Positions 17,985-25,645 of a stretch of DNA of 64,000 nt are shown one piece after another. The DNA is from an uncultured Pseudomonadales bacterium (GTDB lineage: Bacteria; Pseudomonadota; Gammaproteobacteria; Pseudomonadales; Azotimanducaceae): positions 1 through 64,000 of the forward strand of contig CALKBV010000013.1 in the NCBI GenBank assembly GCA_937775265.1, written 5' to 3'. A model generated the notes under the pieces. It saw only the letters and a list, made by a program, of their open reading frames with translations. It did no database searches and was not told where the DNA came from. The position numbers and the translations under genes are program-made. How positions within the stretch are numbered: position 1 is the stretch's first letter; every line of letters begins with the position of its first letter.

Positions 17985-19178
17985 ATGAGTCAGAAAAGAG
18001 ACGCGGCAATTGTCGGTATTCATGAATATCCAACCCGTGATGTGGAAGGCGAAGTCAGCCCCCTGCAGATCAAGGCAGAGTCGGCCGCACGGGCGCTGGA
18101 GGATGCAGGCCTTAATTGGTCCGACGTAGATGCAATCTATGATGCGGGTGATGGTGGCGGGATGAGCGGCCTTAACATTGCCGAATATTTCGGGTTAAAC
18201 CCCACTGTCATTGATACCACAGGCGTGGGAGGCAGCTCCTACGAGTACCACGCTGCACATGCCAAAAGAGATATAGCAGCAGGCAAAGCAAAAGTCGCAC
18301 TTTTGACATACGGCTCTACTGCACACAGCAATGCTTTTGCGATTGGCGTGGGGGCAAGAGGAGGGGCTTCTATGCACCCGGCCGAGAACATGGATAGCTT
18401 TGCTGGCCAGACCCTGGTGTCTAACTATGCCATGGTGGCGCAACGACATATGTATCAGTACGGCACGACCAGCGAGCAGTTGGCAGAGATCTCGATTGCA
18501 ACGCGCCTGCATGCCATGCGAAACCCGGAAGCCGTGCAGGCGATGGAAGACCTTGAGTTTCTCGATATTCGTGAAACCACCATCGACGATGTTGTGAACT
18601 CTAGAATGATTGCTGACCCATTACATCTATTGGAATGTTGCATGATTTCCGACGGTGGCGGGGCGGTGGTGATTGCCTCTCCCGAAGTCGCCAGGGACTG
18701 TAAGAAATCACCGGTCTGGATTATTGGTACGGGTGAAGCGACTAAATATCCTGAGATCGGTGGTGATATCACCACCAGCGCAGCTGCTCAATCAGCGCCG
18801 ATCGCCTTTGGCGAAGCGGGGTTAACTGCGGCCGAGATGGATATCGCCATGATCTATGATTCATTCAGCATTACCGTTATGACCATGCTCGAGGACCTTG
18901 GTTTCTGTAAAAAAGGCGAGGGTGGTGACTGGGTTACCGGCGGGCGGCTGCGCTTTGACAGGCCTTCCGATGGGCCAGCGCTGAATACTGATGGCGGAGG
19001 TCTTTCCTCCAATCATCCGGGCATGCGCGGGATATTTCTTTTGATAGAGGCCACGAGACAGCTGAGGGGTGAGTCAACTTCGCAGGTCGCGGGAGCCAAG
19101 TTGGCAGTAGCGCATGGTAATGGCGGCATGCTGGGAAGTCGGCATAGCGCCGGTACAATCATATTAGGGGGAGACTAG
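17985..19178 (+). CDS. Thiolase-like (SCP2/Ltp2-type) protein lacking the usual nucleophilic Cys
   Basis: Protein of 397 residues with the thiolase fold: ALEDAGLNWSDVDAIYDAGD near residue 36, a YDSFSITVMTMLEDLGF segment near residue 289, LNTDGGGLSSNHPGMRG near residue 335 and the terminal HGNGGMLGSRHSAGTIILGG. At the place of the canonical CxS nucleophile it reads TTGVGGSSYEYHAAHA, without Cys. In steroid catabolism the Cys-less Ltp2-type proteins act as retro-aldolases together with a DUF35 partner, and a DUF35 gene follows by 3 bases. A C-C cleavage role on a CoA ester is therefore inferred. RBS AAGGTG precedes the ATG. Confidence 0.8.
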   Translation: MSQKRDAAIVGIHEYPTRDVEGEVSPLQIKAESAARALEDAGLNWSDVDAIYDAGDGGGMSGLNIAEYFGLNPTVIDTTGVGGSSYEYHAAHAKRDIAAGKAKVALLTYGSTAHSNAFAIGVGARGGASMHPAENMDSFAGQTLVSNYAMVAQRHMYQYGTTSEQLAEISIATRLHAMRNPEAVQAMEDLEFLDIRETTIDDVVNSRMIADPLHLLECCMISDGGGAVVIASPEVARDCKKSPVWIIGTGEATKYPEIGGDITTSAAAQSAPIAFGEAGLTAAEMDIAMIYDSFSITVMTMLEDLGFCKKGEGGDWVTGGRLRFDRPSDGPALNTDGGGLSSNHPGMRGIFLLIEATRQLRGESTSQVAGAKLAVAHGNGGMLGSRHSAGTIILGGD

Positions 19179-19181
19179 ATC

Positions 19182-19607
19182 ATGTCAGAAAAGAAAAAAG
19201 AGCCGACCCGGCCGCTACCCAAGACCAAGGAACTTGATACCCAGGAGTTCTGGGCAGCGACCAAGAATAAGGAATTCAAATACCAGCAGTGTGACAACTG
19301 CGACAAGGTTGTGTTCTATCCCCGACGTCACTGCACCGGTTGCACGGGTGGAAAACTGGCGTGGAAGACGGCGTCGGGAAAGGCGAGTGTTTACACCTAC
19401 AGTGTCGTACGCCAAAGTTATCATCCGTTCTTTCGGAACATGGTTCCCTATGTGGTCGCCTGGATTGACCTGGAAGAAGGCCCGAGGATTTTGAGCAATG
19501 TCATCGGCGTGGATGACCCGTTAAATGATGTCTCGATCGGCCAGGAAGTCCAGTTGGAGTGGGAAGAACACGAAGATCTTTTTATTCCGTTGTTCAGGCC
19601 AGTTTGA
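19182..19607 (+). CDS. DUF35 zinc-ribbon OB-fold acyl-CoA-associated protein
   Basis: Protein of 141 residues. The N-terminal rubredoxin-like zinc ribbon has CDNC near residue 38 and CTGC about 13 residues later. The C-terminal OB-fold includes VYTYSVVRQSYHPFF and PYVVAWIDLEEGPRI. Such proteins pair with thiolase-like enzymes or MaoC hydratases and bind CoA esters (ChsH2 DUF35 domain with Ltp2). It is coupled to the upstream thiolase-like gene (stop and ATG three bases apart). Function as obligatory partner of that protein is inferred. Confidence 0.88.
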   Translation: MSEKKKEPTRPLPKTKELDTQEFWAATKNKEFKYQQCDNCDKVVFYPRRHCTGCTGGKLAWKTASGKASVYTYSVVRQSYHPFFRNMVPYVVAWIDLEEGPRILSNVIGVDDPLNDVSIGQEVQLEWEEHEDLFIPLFRPV

Positions 19608-19632
19608 CGCACGGTTATTTCGACTTAACCGC

Positions 19633-19704
19633 GTCGGCTCGACTGAAGCATTGACCCGCATCAACCCCGTCGGCTCGACTGAGGCATCGATCCACATCAA
19701 CGGT
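19633..19704 (+). repeat. 36-bp tandem repeat, two full units
   Basis: Units begin GTCGGCTCGACTGA at 19633 and 19669; a third partial unit, GTCATCTCGACTGA, starts at 19705 and forms the left end of the hairpin element. Spacing is exactly 36 bases each time, and each unit ends with a CGCATCAAC/CACATCAAC segment. Located after the DUF35 gene. Confidence 0.8.
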
Positions 19705-19809
19705 GTCATCTCGACTGAAGTCACCGAAGGTGACGTAATGGAGAGATCTCATGCTCGCGAGACCCGAGATTTCTCCGCTCCGTGGCTACGCCACTCCGGT
19801 CGAAATGAC
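19705..19809 (+). repeat. Dispersed hairpin element, copy B (best preserved)
   Basis: About 105 bases with inverted ends GTCATCTCGACTG and CGGTCGAAATGAC. The inner arms GGAGAGATCTC and GAGATTTCTCC form a strong stem around GCTCGCGAG. It shares long blocks with copy A at 12133-12236 and part of its right arm, inverted, with copy C at 35050. It has no coding capacity and resembles a non-autonomous palindromic (REP/MITE-like) element. It sits between convergent gene ends. Confidence 0.82.
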
Positions 19810-19878
19810 AGTGCCCGAGCGCGGTGGTCGCGATGACGGTGTTTCCGGCGACTGTCGCGACGTGGTATTTTTTACTGG

Positions 19879-20283
19879 TCACTTCACCGTGGCGGTGCCA
19901 AATACCCGGGTTTCCCCTTTTTCATTAGCAACCGTCAGATCGATTTCAACCTTTGCGTTTTCCTCGTCGATATCGGTCACAACGCCGGTAATGGTATGGG
20001 CTTCATCGGCAATAACCGGCGCACGAAATATAGTATCAACAGCTAGCACCTCTGCCACCGGCGCCCAGTTATGAATCATTGCCACCAGGTAACCCTGGCT
20101 TAGAACGCCCGGGGCCATGGCGCCTGCAAGGCCTTCCTTTTTGGCAGCTTCATGATCGGTAAATCGGGGAGCGTTCCAGCCGATCAACTTCGCGAATTCT
20201 GTCGTAATGGCCAGAGACGTATCGGGTATAAAAGTTGGTAGATCGACCCCAAATTCGACTTCATCGAGTTTTTTGATCGCCAT
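19879..20283 (-). CDS. MaoC-like (R)-hydratase, hotdog fold
   Basis: Protein of 134 residues of the MaoC/hydratase-2 type. The segment FAKLIGWNAPRFTDHEAAKK carries the likely catalytic Asp and His (about residues 43-44), followed by the hydratase motif GLAGAMAPGVLSQGYLVAM and a FRAPVIADEAHTITG strand. Hydrates an enoyl-CoA. It begins at the last base of the upstream partner gene, so the two are translationally coupled and probably form a heteromer, as in ChsH1/ChsH2-type hydratases. Confidence 0.85.
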   Translation of the reverse strand: MAIKKLDEVEFGVDLPTFIPDTSLAITTEFAKLIGWNAPRFTDHEAAKKEGLAGAMAPGVLSQGYLVAMIHNWAPVAEVLAVDTIFRAPVIADEAHTITGVVTDIDEENAKVEIDLTVANEKGETRVFGTATVK

Positions 20284-20720
20284 TAGTTTCGCTCCCTCAT
20301 GACCATCCTGCTATCCGAGTTAACAAGGTGGTTTCCTTCTGAGTCGTAGAACTCAATTCGAGTGACGACAAAAATCATACGACCTGAACGGCCCGTCTTG
20401 GTGTAGATATCGTGTAAGTGTGTCTTGCCTGTTACGGTCGATCCGGGACGAACGGGCTGCAGGCATTCGACGCCTTTACCCGCGTCCATGCCGATGCCGA
20501 ATCGCGGAAAGTCTTTCGGTAGCATGCGACTACCACTCAGGCAGGCGATGAAGGTCGGCGGGGCCTGGAACTCTTCATGATCAGCGTCCAGGAAACGCTC
20601 GGCCGTTTCACCGCAAAGCTTTGCGTACTGAATGGTTGTTTCCGGGTCTATCGTAAATTGTTTTTCATCAAATTTGAGATTGAGGTACTTTTCTCGAATC
20701 TCCTCGATATCAGCGTCCAA
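20283..20720 (-). CDS. MaoC/FAS1-type dehydratase N-terminal-like protein
   Basis: Protein of 145 residues with a hotdog fold of the FAS1-like dehydratase type: FTIDPETTIQYAKLCGE near residue 22, QAPPTFIACL near residue 49, VECLQPVRPGSTVTGKTHL near residue 83 and an RSGRMIFVVTRIEFYDSEG strand. Proteins of this half-hydratase type lack the catalytic Asp/His pair and dimerise with a MaoC partner, here the gene that follows with one-base overlap. Likely part of the same acyl-CoA module as the thiolase-like and DUF35 genes that read toward it. Confidence 0.8.
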   Translation of the reverse strand: MDADIEEIREKYLNLKFDEKQFTIDPETTIQYAKLCGETAERFLDADHEEFQAPPTFIACLSGSRMLPKDFPRFGIGMDAGKGVECLQPVRPGSTVTGKTHLHDIYTKTGRSGRMIFVVTRIEFYDSEGNHLVNSDSRMVMRERN

Positions 20721-20763
20721 AGGTAATCCCCTAAAAATGAAAAGCTTTGTAAATAAGCCTTAT

Positions 20764-21393
20764 CTAGTGTTTAAAGTTGATGGCTTTGAATTCGCCGGCC
20801 TGCAGTGCAGATACCAGGTCAGCCATCTCGTTAATGTCGTTTGTAAATGCCGTGCCGCAGCGGCCGATGTGGCTCACGATATGCGAGTCGCTGCCGCCGA
20901 TACCCTGGTAGCCCAGATTTTCGGCGTTATCGATTGCGATCTGGTCTTCATTGTCGCGGCTACCACCATTAAATATTTCAACGATCTTTACGCCGTTTGG
21001 AACGCCGAGTTCTTCCGTGTGGGCGAACATGCCGACTCTTGGTCGCCCCGGATGACAAGGCACCGCTACTGCGCCATGTGCTTCACAGGTTTCAATGACG
21101 CTCTCGAGGGACAGGTTGATGCTGCTGAAGTCGAATGCCTGGGTTAACGATTCGGTCACCCCAAATACCAGCACGTGGCCGTACTCGGTTTCGACTTCAC
21201 TGCCTTTGAGTATCACCAGGCCATGTTTTGCTGCAAGGCTGGAGTAATCAGATTCGAAGTCGTGCTGTCGGTGCTCGGTGAGCACAAAACCGTCAATTGG
21301 CATTTCCTTCGATCGAATCCACTGGCAGTAGTTTTCTACTTTGGCGCGACCGTCGTCAGACTTAATCGAATGTGTGTGTAGATCTAGTATCAA
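20764..21393 (-). CDS. PHP-domain metal-dependent phosphoesterase-like protein
   Basis: Protein of 209 residues beginning with the PHP motif DLHTHSIKSDDG at residues 4-15, followed by FVLTEHRQHDF, the GSEVETEYGHVLVFG metal-ligand region, AVPCHPGRPR and the C-terminal GGSDSHIVSHIG. These supply the His/Asp/Glu ligands of a trinuclear metal site. Family members hydrolyse phosphate esters; the substrate here is unknown. Translation appears to start at a TTG (21393) with GGAA shortly upstream. Confidence 0.82.
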   Translation of the reverse strand: MILDLHTHSIKSDDGRAKVENYCQWIRSKEMPIDGFVLTEHRQHDFESDYSSLAAKHGLVILKGSEVETEYGHVLVFGVTESLTQAFDFSSINLSLESVIETCEAHGAVAVPCHPGRPRVGMFAHTEELGVPNGVKIVEIFNGGSRDNEDQIAIDNAENLGYQGIGGSDSHIVSHIGRCGTAFTNDINEMADLVSALQAGEFKAINFKH

Positions 21394-21525
21394 TTGGGTT
21401 CCTCAATGCAGGGGGATGAAATTGCCATAGGGTCTGTATATGTGCAAGGTAATTGAGCTGAAATATAGAGGTGTATTTACTAATCAACTGCTGGCAGACG
21501 GGCGGAAGCGTAGTAACAAAATCAA

Positions 21526-22089
21526 TCACTTGGGATGCTGGTGGGGCTCAAGTTCAGCGTGCGGTTCCACGCCGTGTTCAGTCAGCTGGAAGATACTGGT
21601 GTTGATATGGTCCTCGTTGATCTCCATCACGCCAATAGTCCCCAGTCGTAATGACTGGTTGCGTGGCAATGTTGGTGAACCCGGGTTAATGTACAGGCGG
21701 CCATTGATGCTTCTGACGTCTTCAAGGTGAGTATGCCCGTAGATAAGAACGTCTGGGTTCACGTCAGGGAAATGCTTGTCCAGGTGGCGTTCCAGACGGT
21801 CCGGTGATTTGCGAATCGGTGAGGGGAATTGATGGATCAGCCCGATAGAGACGCTACCGAGTTCAATAAACCAGGTGTCCTGTAGCCGGTGATCAACGAT
21901 ATCGAGATCGCCATTACCTCTTGAGACATAGGTAGGGGCAATGTCGGACAAATGCTCAACAATCTCCAGCGTGTGCAGGTCGCCCGCGTGCAGAATGGCA
22001 TCGACACCTTCAAAGGCGCGAGAAGCCTGAGGCCAGAGGTCGGCGAGGGTTCCTGGCATGTGAGTATCAGCGATTAGGCCGATTTTCAT
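21526..22089 (-). CDS. YfcE/MJ0936-family calcineurin-like phosphodiesterase
   Basis: Protein of 187 residues. The metal-binding motifs are in order: IADTHMPG at residues 5-12, ILHAGDLH near residue 33, SRGNGDLD near residue 56, LIHQF near residue 88 and IYGHTHLEDV near residue 116, ending with YINPGSPTLPRNQS. This is the standard YfcE layout, a Mn-dependent phosphodiesterase. The natural substrate is unknown. ATG start with no overlap to its neighbours. Confidence 0.88.
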   Translation of the reverse strand: MKIGLIADTHMPGTLADLWPQASRAFEGVDAILHAGDLHTLEIVEHLSDIAPTYVSRGNGDLDIVDHRLQDTWFIELGSVSIGLIHQFPSPIRKSPDRLERHLDKHFPDVNPDVLIYGHTHLEDVRSINGRLYINPGSPTLPRNQSLRLGTIGVMEINEDHINTSIFQLTEHGVEPHAELEPHQHPK

Positions 22090-22194
22090 CTTGTTGCGTC
22101 CATCATCAAATCAGCGCTGCATTGTACCTGTTTGCCAGCGATATAGCGTAGGGTTAGTCTGGTTGGGTTACTGATTGTCGAGATGGTACAGGAT

Positions 22195-23433
22195 ATGAAA
22201 AAAGTTGATCGTCGTTCGTTTTTAAGACTGGGGGCCGTGACAGGTCTTGCAGCGGGTATTCCAATTAATGCGACGGCTGATGGGTCTTCCCCCCCCTCTG
22301 CTTCTTCCCAGGATTCATCCCGGGGAGTAAAGAATTACGTCAGGCTGGGAAGAACAGAGCTCAAAGTGTCTGATATTTCCTTCGGGTCCTTCCCGCTGCG
22401 TCATGGGGAAGAGCATGTCGTCCATCATGCGATGGACCAAGGTATTAACTATTTCGATACGGCGGAAAGTTACGGTGACGGGACTTCAGAGACGGTCATG
22501 GGGCGTGCTTTAAAAGGCAAACGCGATCAGGTCTATGTCGCCACCAAAATTGGCGCCGGTAGCAGGGACAGTGCTGCATCCATGATGCAACGCCTGGATG
22601 AAAGCCTGTCGCGGTTACAGACTGATTATGTGGATATTTTTTTCAACCATGCCGTGAATGATATTTCTCGGCTGAAAAATGAACAATGGTTAGAATTTGC
22701 CGACAAAGCCCGATCCCAGGGCAAGGTTCGCTTCTTCGGTATGTCAGGCCACGGCGGTTACCTGACGGAGTGTGTGGACTACGCGGTGGAACAGGACATG
22801 TTTGACGTGCTGCTGCTGGCGACTAACTTCGGCGAGGATCCTGCGTTCTTTGAAAGGTTTACCCGCGGGTTTGATTTTGTGGCAAACCAGCAAGGGCTGC
22901 GTGCCTCGATGGCAAAAGCGAAGCAGAAGGATATTGGTATTGTGGCGATGAAAGTGCTCCGTGGTGCCAAGCTCAATGATATGCGTCCTTATGAGCAACA
23001 GGGTTACACCTATTCGCAGGCGGCCTTTAAGTGGGTGCTCAACATTCCACAGGTTGATAACCTGATTGTGACGATGCGAAACCGTGACCAGATCGACGAA
23101 TACCTAGGTGCCTCCGGTGCCGGTGAAGTCTCGCAGGCCGATATGGGTCTTCTGCAGCAGTATGCGAAGATGACTGATGCCAGCTACTGTCGTCATGTCT
23201 GCAATGACTGCGAGGGAAGTTGCCCTTTCAATGTACCGATTGCAGATGTTCTTCGAATGAGAATGTACGCTACTGACTATGGCGATTTTTCAATCGCGAA
23301 GCAGGAATACGCGAAGCTCGATGCCAATGCCAGCCCGTGCCTGAGCTGTGATGGCCGCCCCTGTAAAGACGCCTGTACGTATGAAATTCCAATTGCAGAC
23401 CTGTGTGGCCCGACTCACACGATGCTGACTTGA
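22195..23433 (+). CDS. Tat-exported aldo/keto reductase with C-terminal double [4Fe-4S] domain
   Basis: Protein of 412 residues. Twin-arginine signal KKVDRRSFLRLG at residues 2-13 followed by a short hydrophobic core. The AKR barrel has GINYFDTAESYGDG (catalytic Asp and Tyr), VYVATKIG (Lys) and DIFFNHAV (His). The tail holds CRHVCNDCEGSCPFNVP and, after about 40 residues, CLSCDGRPCKDACTYEIP, which resembles a ferredoxin-type cluster domain. Such fusions are known among family AKRs of unknown substrate. ATG 22183 is an alternative start; 22195 places the RR nearer the N terminus. Next downstream are the lar genes. Confidence 0.85.
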   Translation: MKKVDRRSFLRLGAVTGLAAGIPINATADGSSPPSASSQDSSRGVKNYVRLGRTELKVSDISFGSFPLRHGEEHVVHHAMDQGINYFDTAESYGDGTSETVMGRALKGKRDQVYVATKIGAGSRDSAASMMQRLDESLSRLQTDYVDIFFNHAVNDISRLKNEQWLEFADKARSQGKVRFFGMSGHGGYLTECVDYAVEQDMFDVLLLATNFGEDPAFFERFTRGFDFVANQQGLRASMAKAKQKDIGIVAMKVLRGAKLNDMRPYEQQGYTYSQAAFKWVLNIPQVDNLIVTMRNRDQIDEYLGASGAGEVSQADMGLLQQYAKMTDASYCRHVCNDCEGSCPFNVPIADVLRMRMYATDYGDFSIAKQEYAKLDANASPCLSCDGRPCKDACTYEIPIADLCGPTHTMLT

Positions 23434-23467
23434 TTATTGGCCGAGTTGTAATTCCCTGGTAAATCCT

Positions 23468-24031
23468 ATTCACCTCGATCTTGTAGGCGGCTTGTCTGGT
23501 GACATGTTCATCAGCAGCATGCTGGATGCTTTCCCGTAGTTTAAGAAGGGCGTTGCGCGGGTAATCGTCGATATGGGGTTTCCTGACCTTGTTGAGCTGG
23601 AAACCCTGGACCATGATGATGACCAGACGCCGGAGAGCATCGCAGATGCACTCGAGCGCCTTCGGGCCTTGGATGGTGTTGTGGAAGTCACCCAGCAGGC
23701 TTATTGGGGTAAGAAACAGAGGCAGGGTTTTTCAATAGCTGTTTTGTGTCGACCTGACGTGGCAGATACGGTAACCAGCCAGTGTTTTACAGTGACGACA
23801 ACCCTAGGTGTCCGGTGAGAAATGATCAACAGGGCAACCTTGCCGAGGGAAGAAGTGGTCGTGCATGTCGGCGAAAAATCCTATCGAGTAAAAGTATCTA
23901 GGCGACCAAAGGGCTATACTGCAAAGGTGGAAATGAATGATCTGCTCGCTGCGGGGCTTAACCGGCAGGAACAGGAATCGGTAAGTGTCCAGGCGCAGCG
24001 CCTGGCGATTGAACAGGTAGAAAATCATTGA
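23468..24031 (+). pseudogene. larC: larC remnant (nickel-insertion protein), two in-frame stops and internal deletion
   Basis: A single frame contains LarC-like pieces in order. HLDLVGGLSGDMFISSMLDAFP ends at TAG 23537. After it comes FKKGVARVIVDMGFPD, then LETLDHDDDQTPESIADAL and GKKQRQGFSIAVLCRPD, ending TTTLGVR at TGA 23816. The frame then resumes with NRATLPREEVVVHVGEKSYR to TGA 24029. LarC proteins have about 400 residues; here about 200 central residues are absent between the MGFPD and LETLD segments. The TAG fits a former GAG and the TGA a former CGA. No proper start codon is visible. LarC inserts nickel into the pincer nucleotide. Since all pieces share one frame, this is not the programmed frameshift known for larC1/larC2. 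Confidence 0.82.
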
Positions 24032-24855
24032 AAGCACGACTGGCGCTTGAACAATATTTTAGGGAAAGGCCGCCAATGGCGGTTGCCGTCAGTGGCGGGG
24101 TCGATAGCATGACGCTTGCTGTGCTGGCACATCGTGTCCAGCCGGCAACACAGATCTTTCACGCGATATCACCGGCGGTCCCGTTCCAGGCGACGGACAG
24201 GGTTAAATTACATGCCAAGCGTGAAGGCTGGCGGCTTAAAATCATCGATGCAGGTGAAATGGAAGACCCTCAGTACCTCGCCAACCCGGCGAACCGATGC
24301 TATTTCTGTAAAACCAACCTTTATGACCGGGTCGTTGAGAACACGGCGCTAACCGTTGCTTCGGGAACGAATCTTGATGACCTGGGTGACTACCGCCCGG
24401 GTCTGATCGCTGCTCAGGAACACCAGGTGTGCCACCCCTATGTCGAAGTTGGCGTAGATAAGTCCACCTTAAGGGCGGTTGCAGACGACCTGGGTCTTGA
24501 AGACCTGAAGGATCTTCCGGCAGCACCGTGTCTATCGAGTCGTGTGACAACAGGCATAGCGATCGATGCATCGCTGCTGCCTGTCATCAATGAGGTCGAG
24601 GAAACCCTGCGCGAACAGTTGACCAGCCAGTATTCACTTCAGGGTGTCCGCTGCAGAATCCGCGAAGGTGAAGTTGCTATCCAGCTTGAATCCACCGCTG
24701 ATATTGGGTTTGCGTCTGGCCAGTTTGACGAGTCCGCCGCTGTCGTTCGTGAGCTGTTCGTAAAGGCGGGTTTCCCGGACCAGGTGCAGGCGGTCTTGTT
24801 TGAGCCCTATGAAAAGGGCAGCGCTTTTTTAATTGAAACTCTGGACGTCAGTTAG
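24028..24855 (+). CDS. larE: LarE, ATP-dependent sacrificial sulfur transferase
   Basis: Protein of 275 residues. It adenylates and thiolates the pyridinium dicarboxylate precursor of the nickel-pincer cofactor. The PP-loop SGGVDSMTLA spans residues 22-31. NRCYFCKTNLYD follows near residue 89, then GTNLDDLGDYRPGL near residue 113. The conserved Cys168 sits in LPAAPCLSSR, the position whose Cys donates sulfur in Lactobacillus plantarum LarE. Start is the TTG overlapping the larC-remnant stop (ATTGA), so it was once coupled to larC. The frame is intact. A 30-base hairpin follows the stop. Confidence 0.9.
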   Translation: MKARLALEQYFRERPPMAVAVSGGVDSMTLAVLAHRVQPATQIFHAISPAVPFQATDRVKLHAKREGWRLKIIDAGEMEDPQYLANPANRCYFCKTNLYDRVVENTALTVASGTNLDDLGDYRPGLIAAQEHQVCHPYVEVGVDKSTLRAVADDLGLEDLKDLPAAPCLSSRVTTGIAIDASLLPVINEVEETLREQLTSQYSLQGVRCRIREGEVAIQLESTADIGFASGQFDESAAVVRELFVKAGFPDQVQAVLFEPYEKGSAFLIETLDVS

Positions 24856-24864
24856 ATCTTGTCC

Positions 24865-24894
24865 GGGACGTAACCACCGCGGTGGCTATGTCCC
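24865..24894 (+). repeat. 30-base inverted repeat between larE and larB
   Basis: GGGACGTAACCACC and GGTGGCTATGTCCC around a central GC form a near-perfect palindrome with two mismatched pairs. It has no T-run, so it is not a classical terminator; it may attenuate, protect an mRNA end, or bind a protein. Confidence 0.55.
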
Positions 24895-24979
24895 ACCAAG
24901 CGATTGATTTCAACACTAACATTGTCGTCCTGGTGTGTATTTATACTTCGGAACATGATTTCGGACGGGAATTAGCTAA

Positions 24980-25639
24980 ATGTCTAATATCAGGGATGTG
25001 AATCTGGATTTTGATCGTGAAAGCAGGACAGGTCTTGCAGAAGCGGTTTTCAGTCAGGGCAAGAGCATCAGCCAGTTAAGAACCATCTGCGACACTATAG
25101 TGAAAGCAGAAAAACCAATGCTGTTTACGCGACTGTCAGATTCGCAATACCGGCAACTGGAAGAATCCCATACGGGTTTGCTCTCCTATGATGAGGTGTC
25201 GAAGACTGCATTTTTTCTTTCCGGCGATTCGCGGACATCTGTCCCGGTTGCAGTTGTCACAGGTGGTAGTTCGGATTTATCAGTGGCGCGGGAAGCCTGC
25301 CGCACACTGGAATTCTATGGCCATGAACCGCTCGAGGTCCATGACGTTGGCGTCGCCGGTCTGTGGAGAATCACAGAAAGACTTGAAGAACTCAGGGACT
25401 GCAAAATAATCATCTGTGTTGCGGGCATGGATGCGGCCTTACCGACGGTCCTCGGAGGCCTGGTATCTGCTGCATTGATCGCGGTGCCAACCTCTGTTGG
25501 ATATGGGATGGTGAAAGGTGGCGAGACTGCGCTGCATTCATTGTTGGTTAGTTGCGCGCCCGGAGTCACAGTGACCAATATTGATAATGGTTACGGCGCG
25601 GCTTGCGCAGCGATACGCATCCTTAATAGTTTCAGCTAG
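24980..25639 (+). CDS. larB: LarB, nickel pincer cofactor biosynthesis (carboxylase/hydrolase)
   Basis: Protein of 219 residues. LarB carboxylates nicotinic acid adenine dinucleotide, the first step of pincer-cofactor synthesis. Its C-terminal half resembles PurE-type AIR carboxylases: VAVVTGGSSDLSVAREA near residue 90, VHDVGVAGLWRI, IICVAGMDAALPTVLGGL near residue 144 and AVPTSVGYGMVKGGETAL. Length is slightly below the usual ~250. ATG start lies 125 bases after larE. No larA gene is present in the window, and larC next door is broken. Confidence 0.9.
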   Translation: MSNIRDVNLDFDRESRTGLAEAVFSQGKSISQLRTICDTIVKAEKPMLFTRLSDSQYRQLEESHTGLLSYDEVSKTAFFLSGDSRTSVPVAVVTGGSSDLSVAREACRTLEFYGHEPLEVHDVGVAGLWRITERLEELRDCKIIICVAGMDAALPTVLGGLVSAALIAVPTSVGYGMVKGGETALHSLLVSCAPGVTVTNIDNGYGAACAAIRILNSFS

Positions 25640-25645
25640 CGTTTC

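Noticed and set aside
23468..24031. Programmed frameshift or selenocysteine readthrough in larC
   Set aside because: All pieces share one frame, so no frameshift is needed. Two different stop codons (TAG and TGA) and a missing central segment argue for decay rather than recoding; no selenocysteine insertion element was seen.
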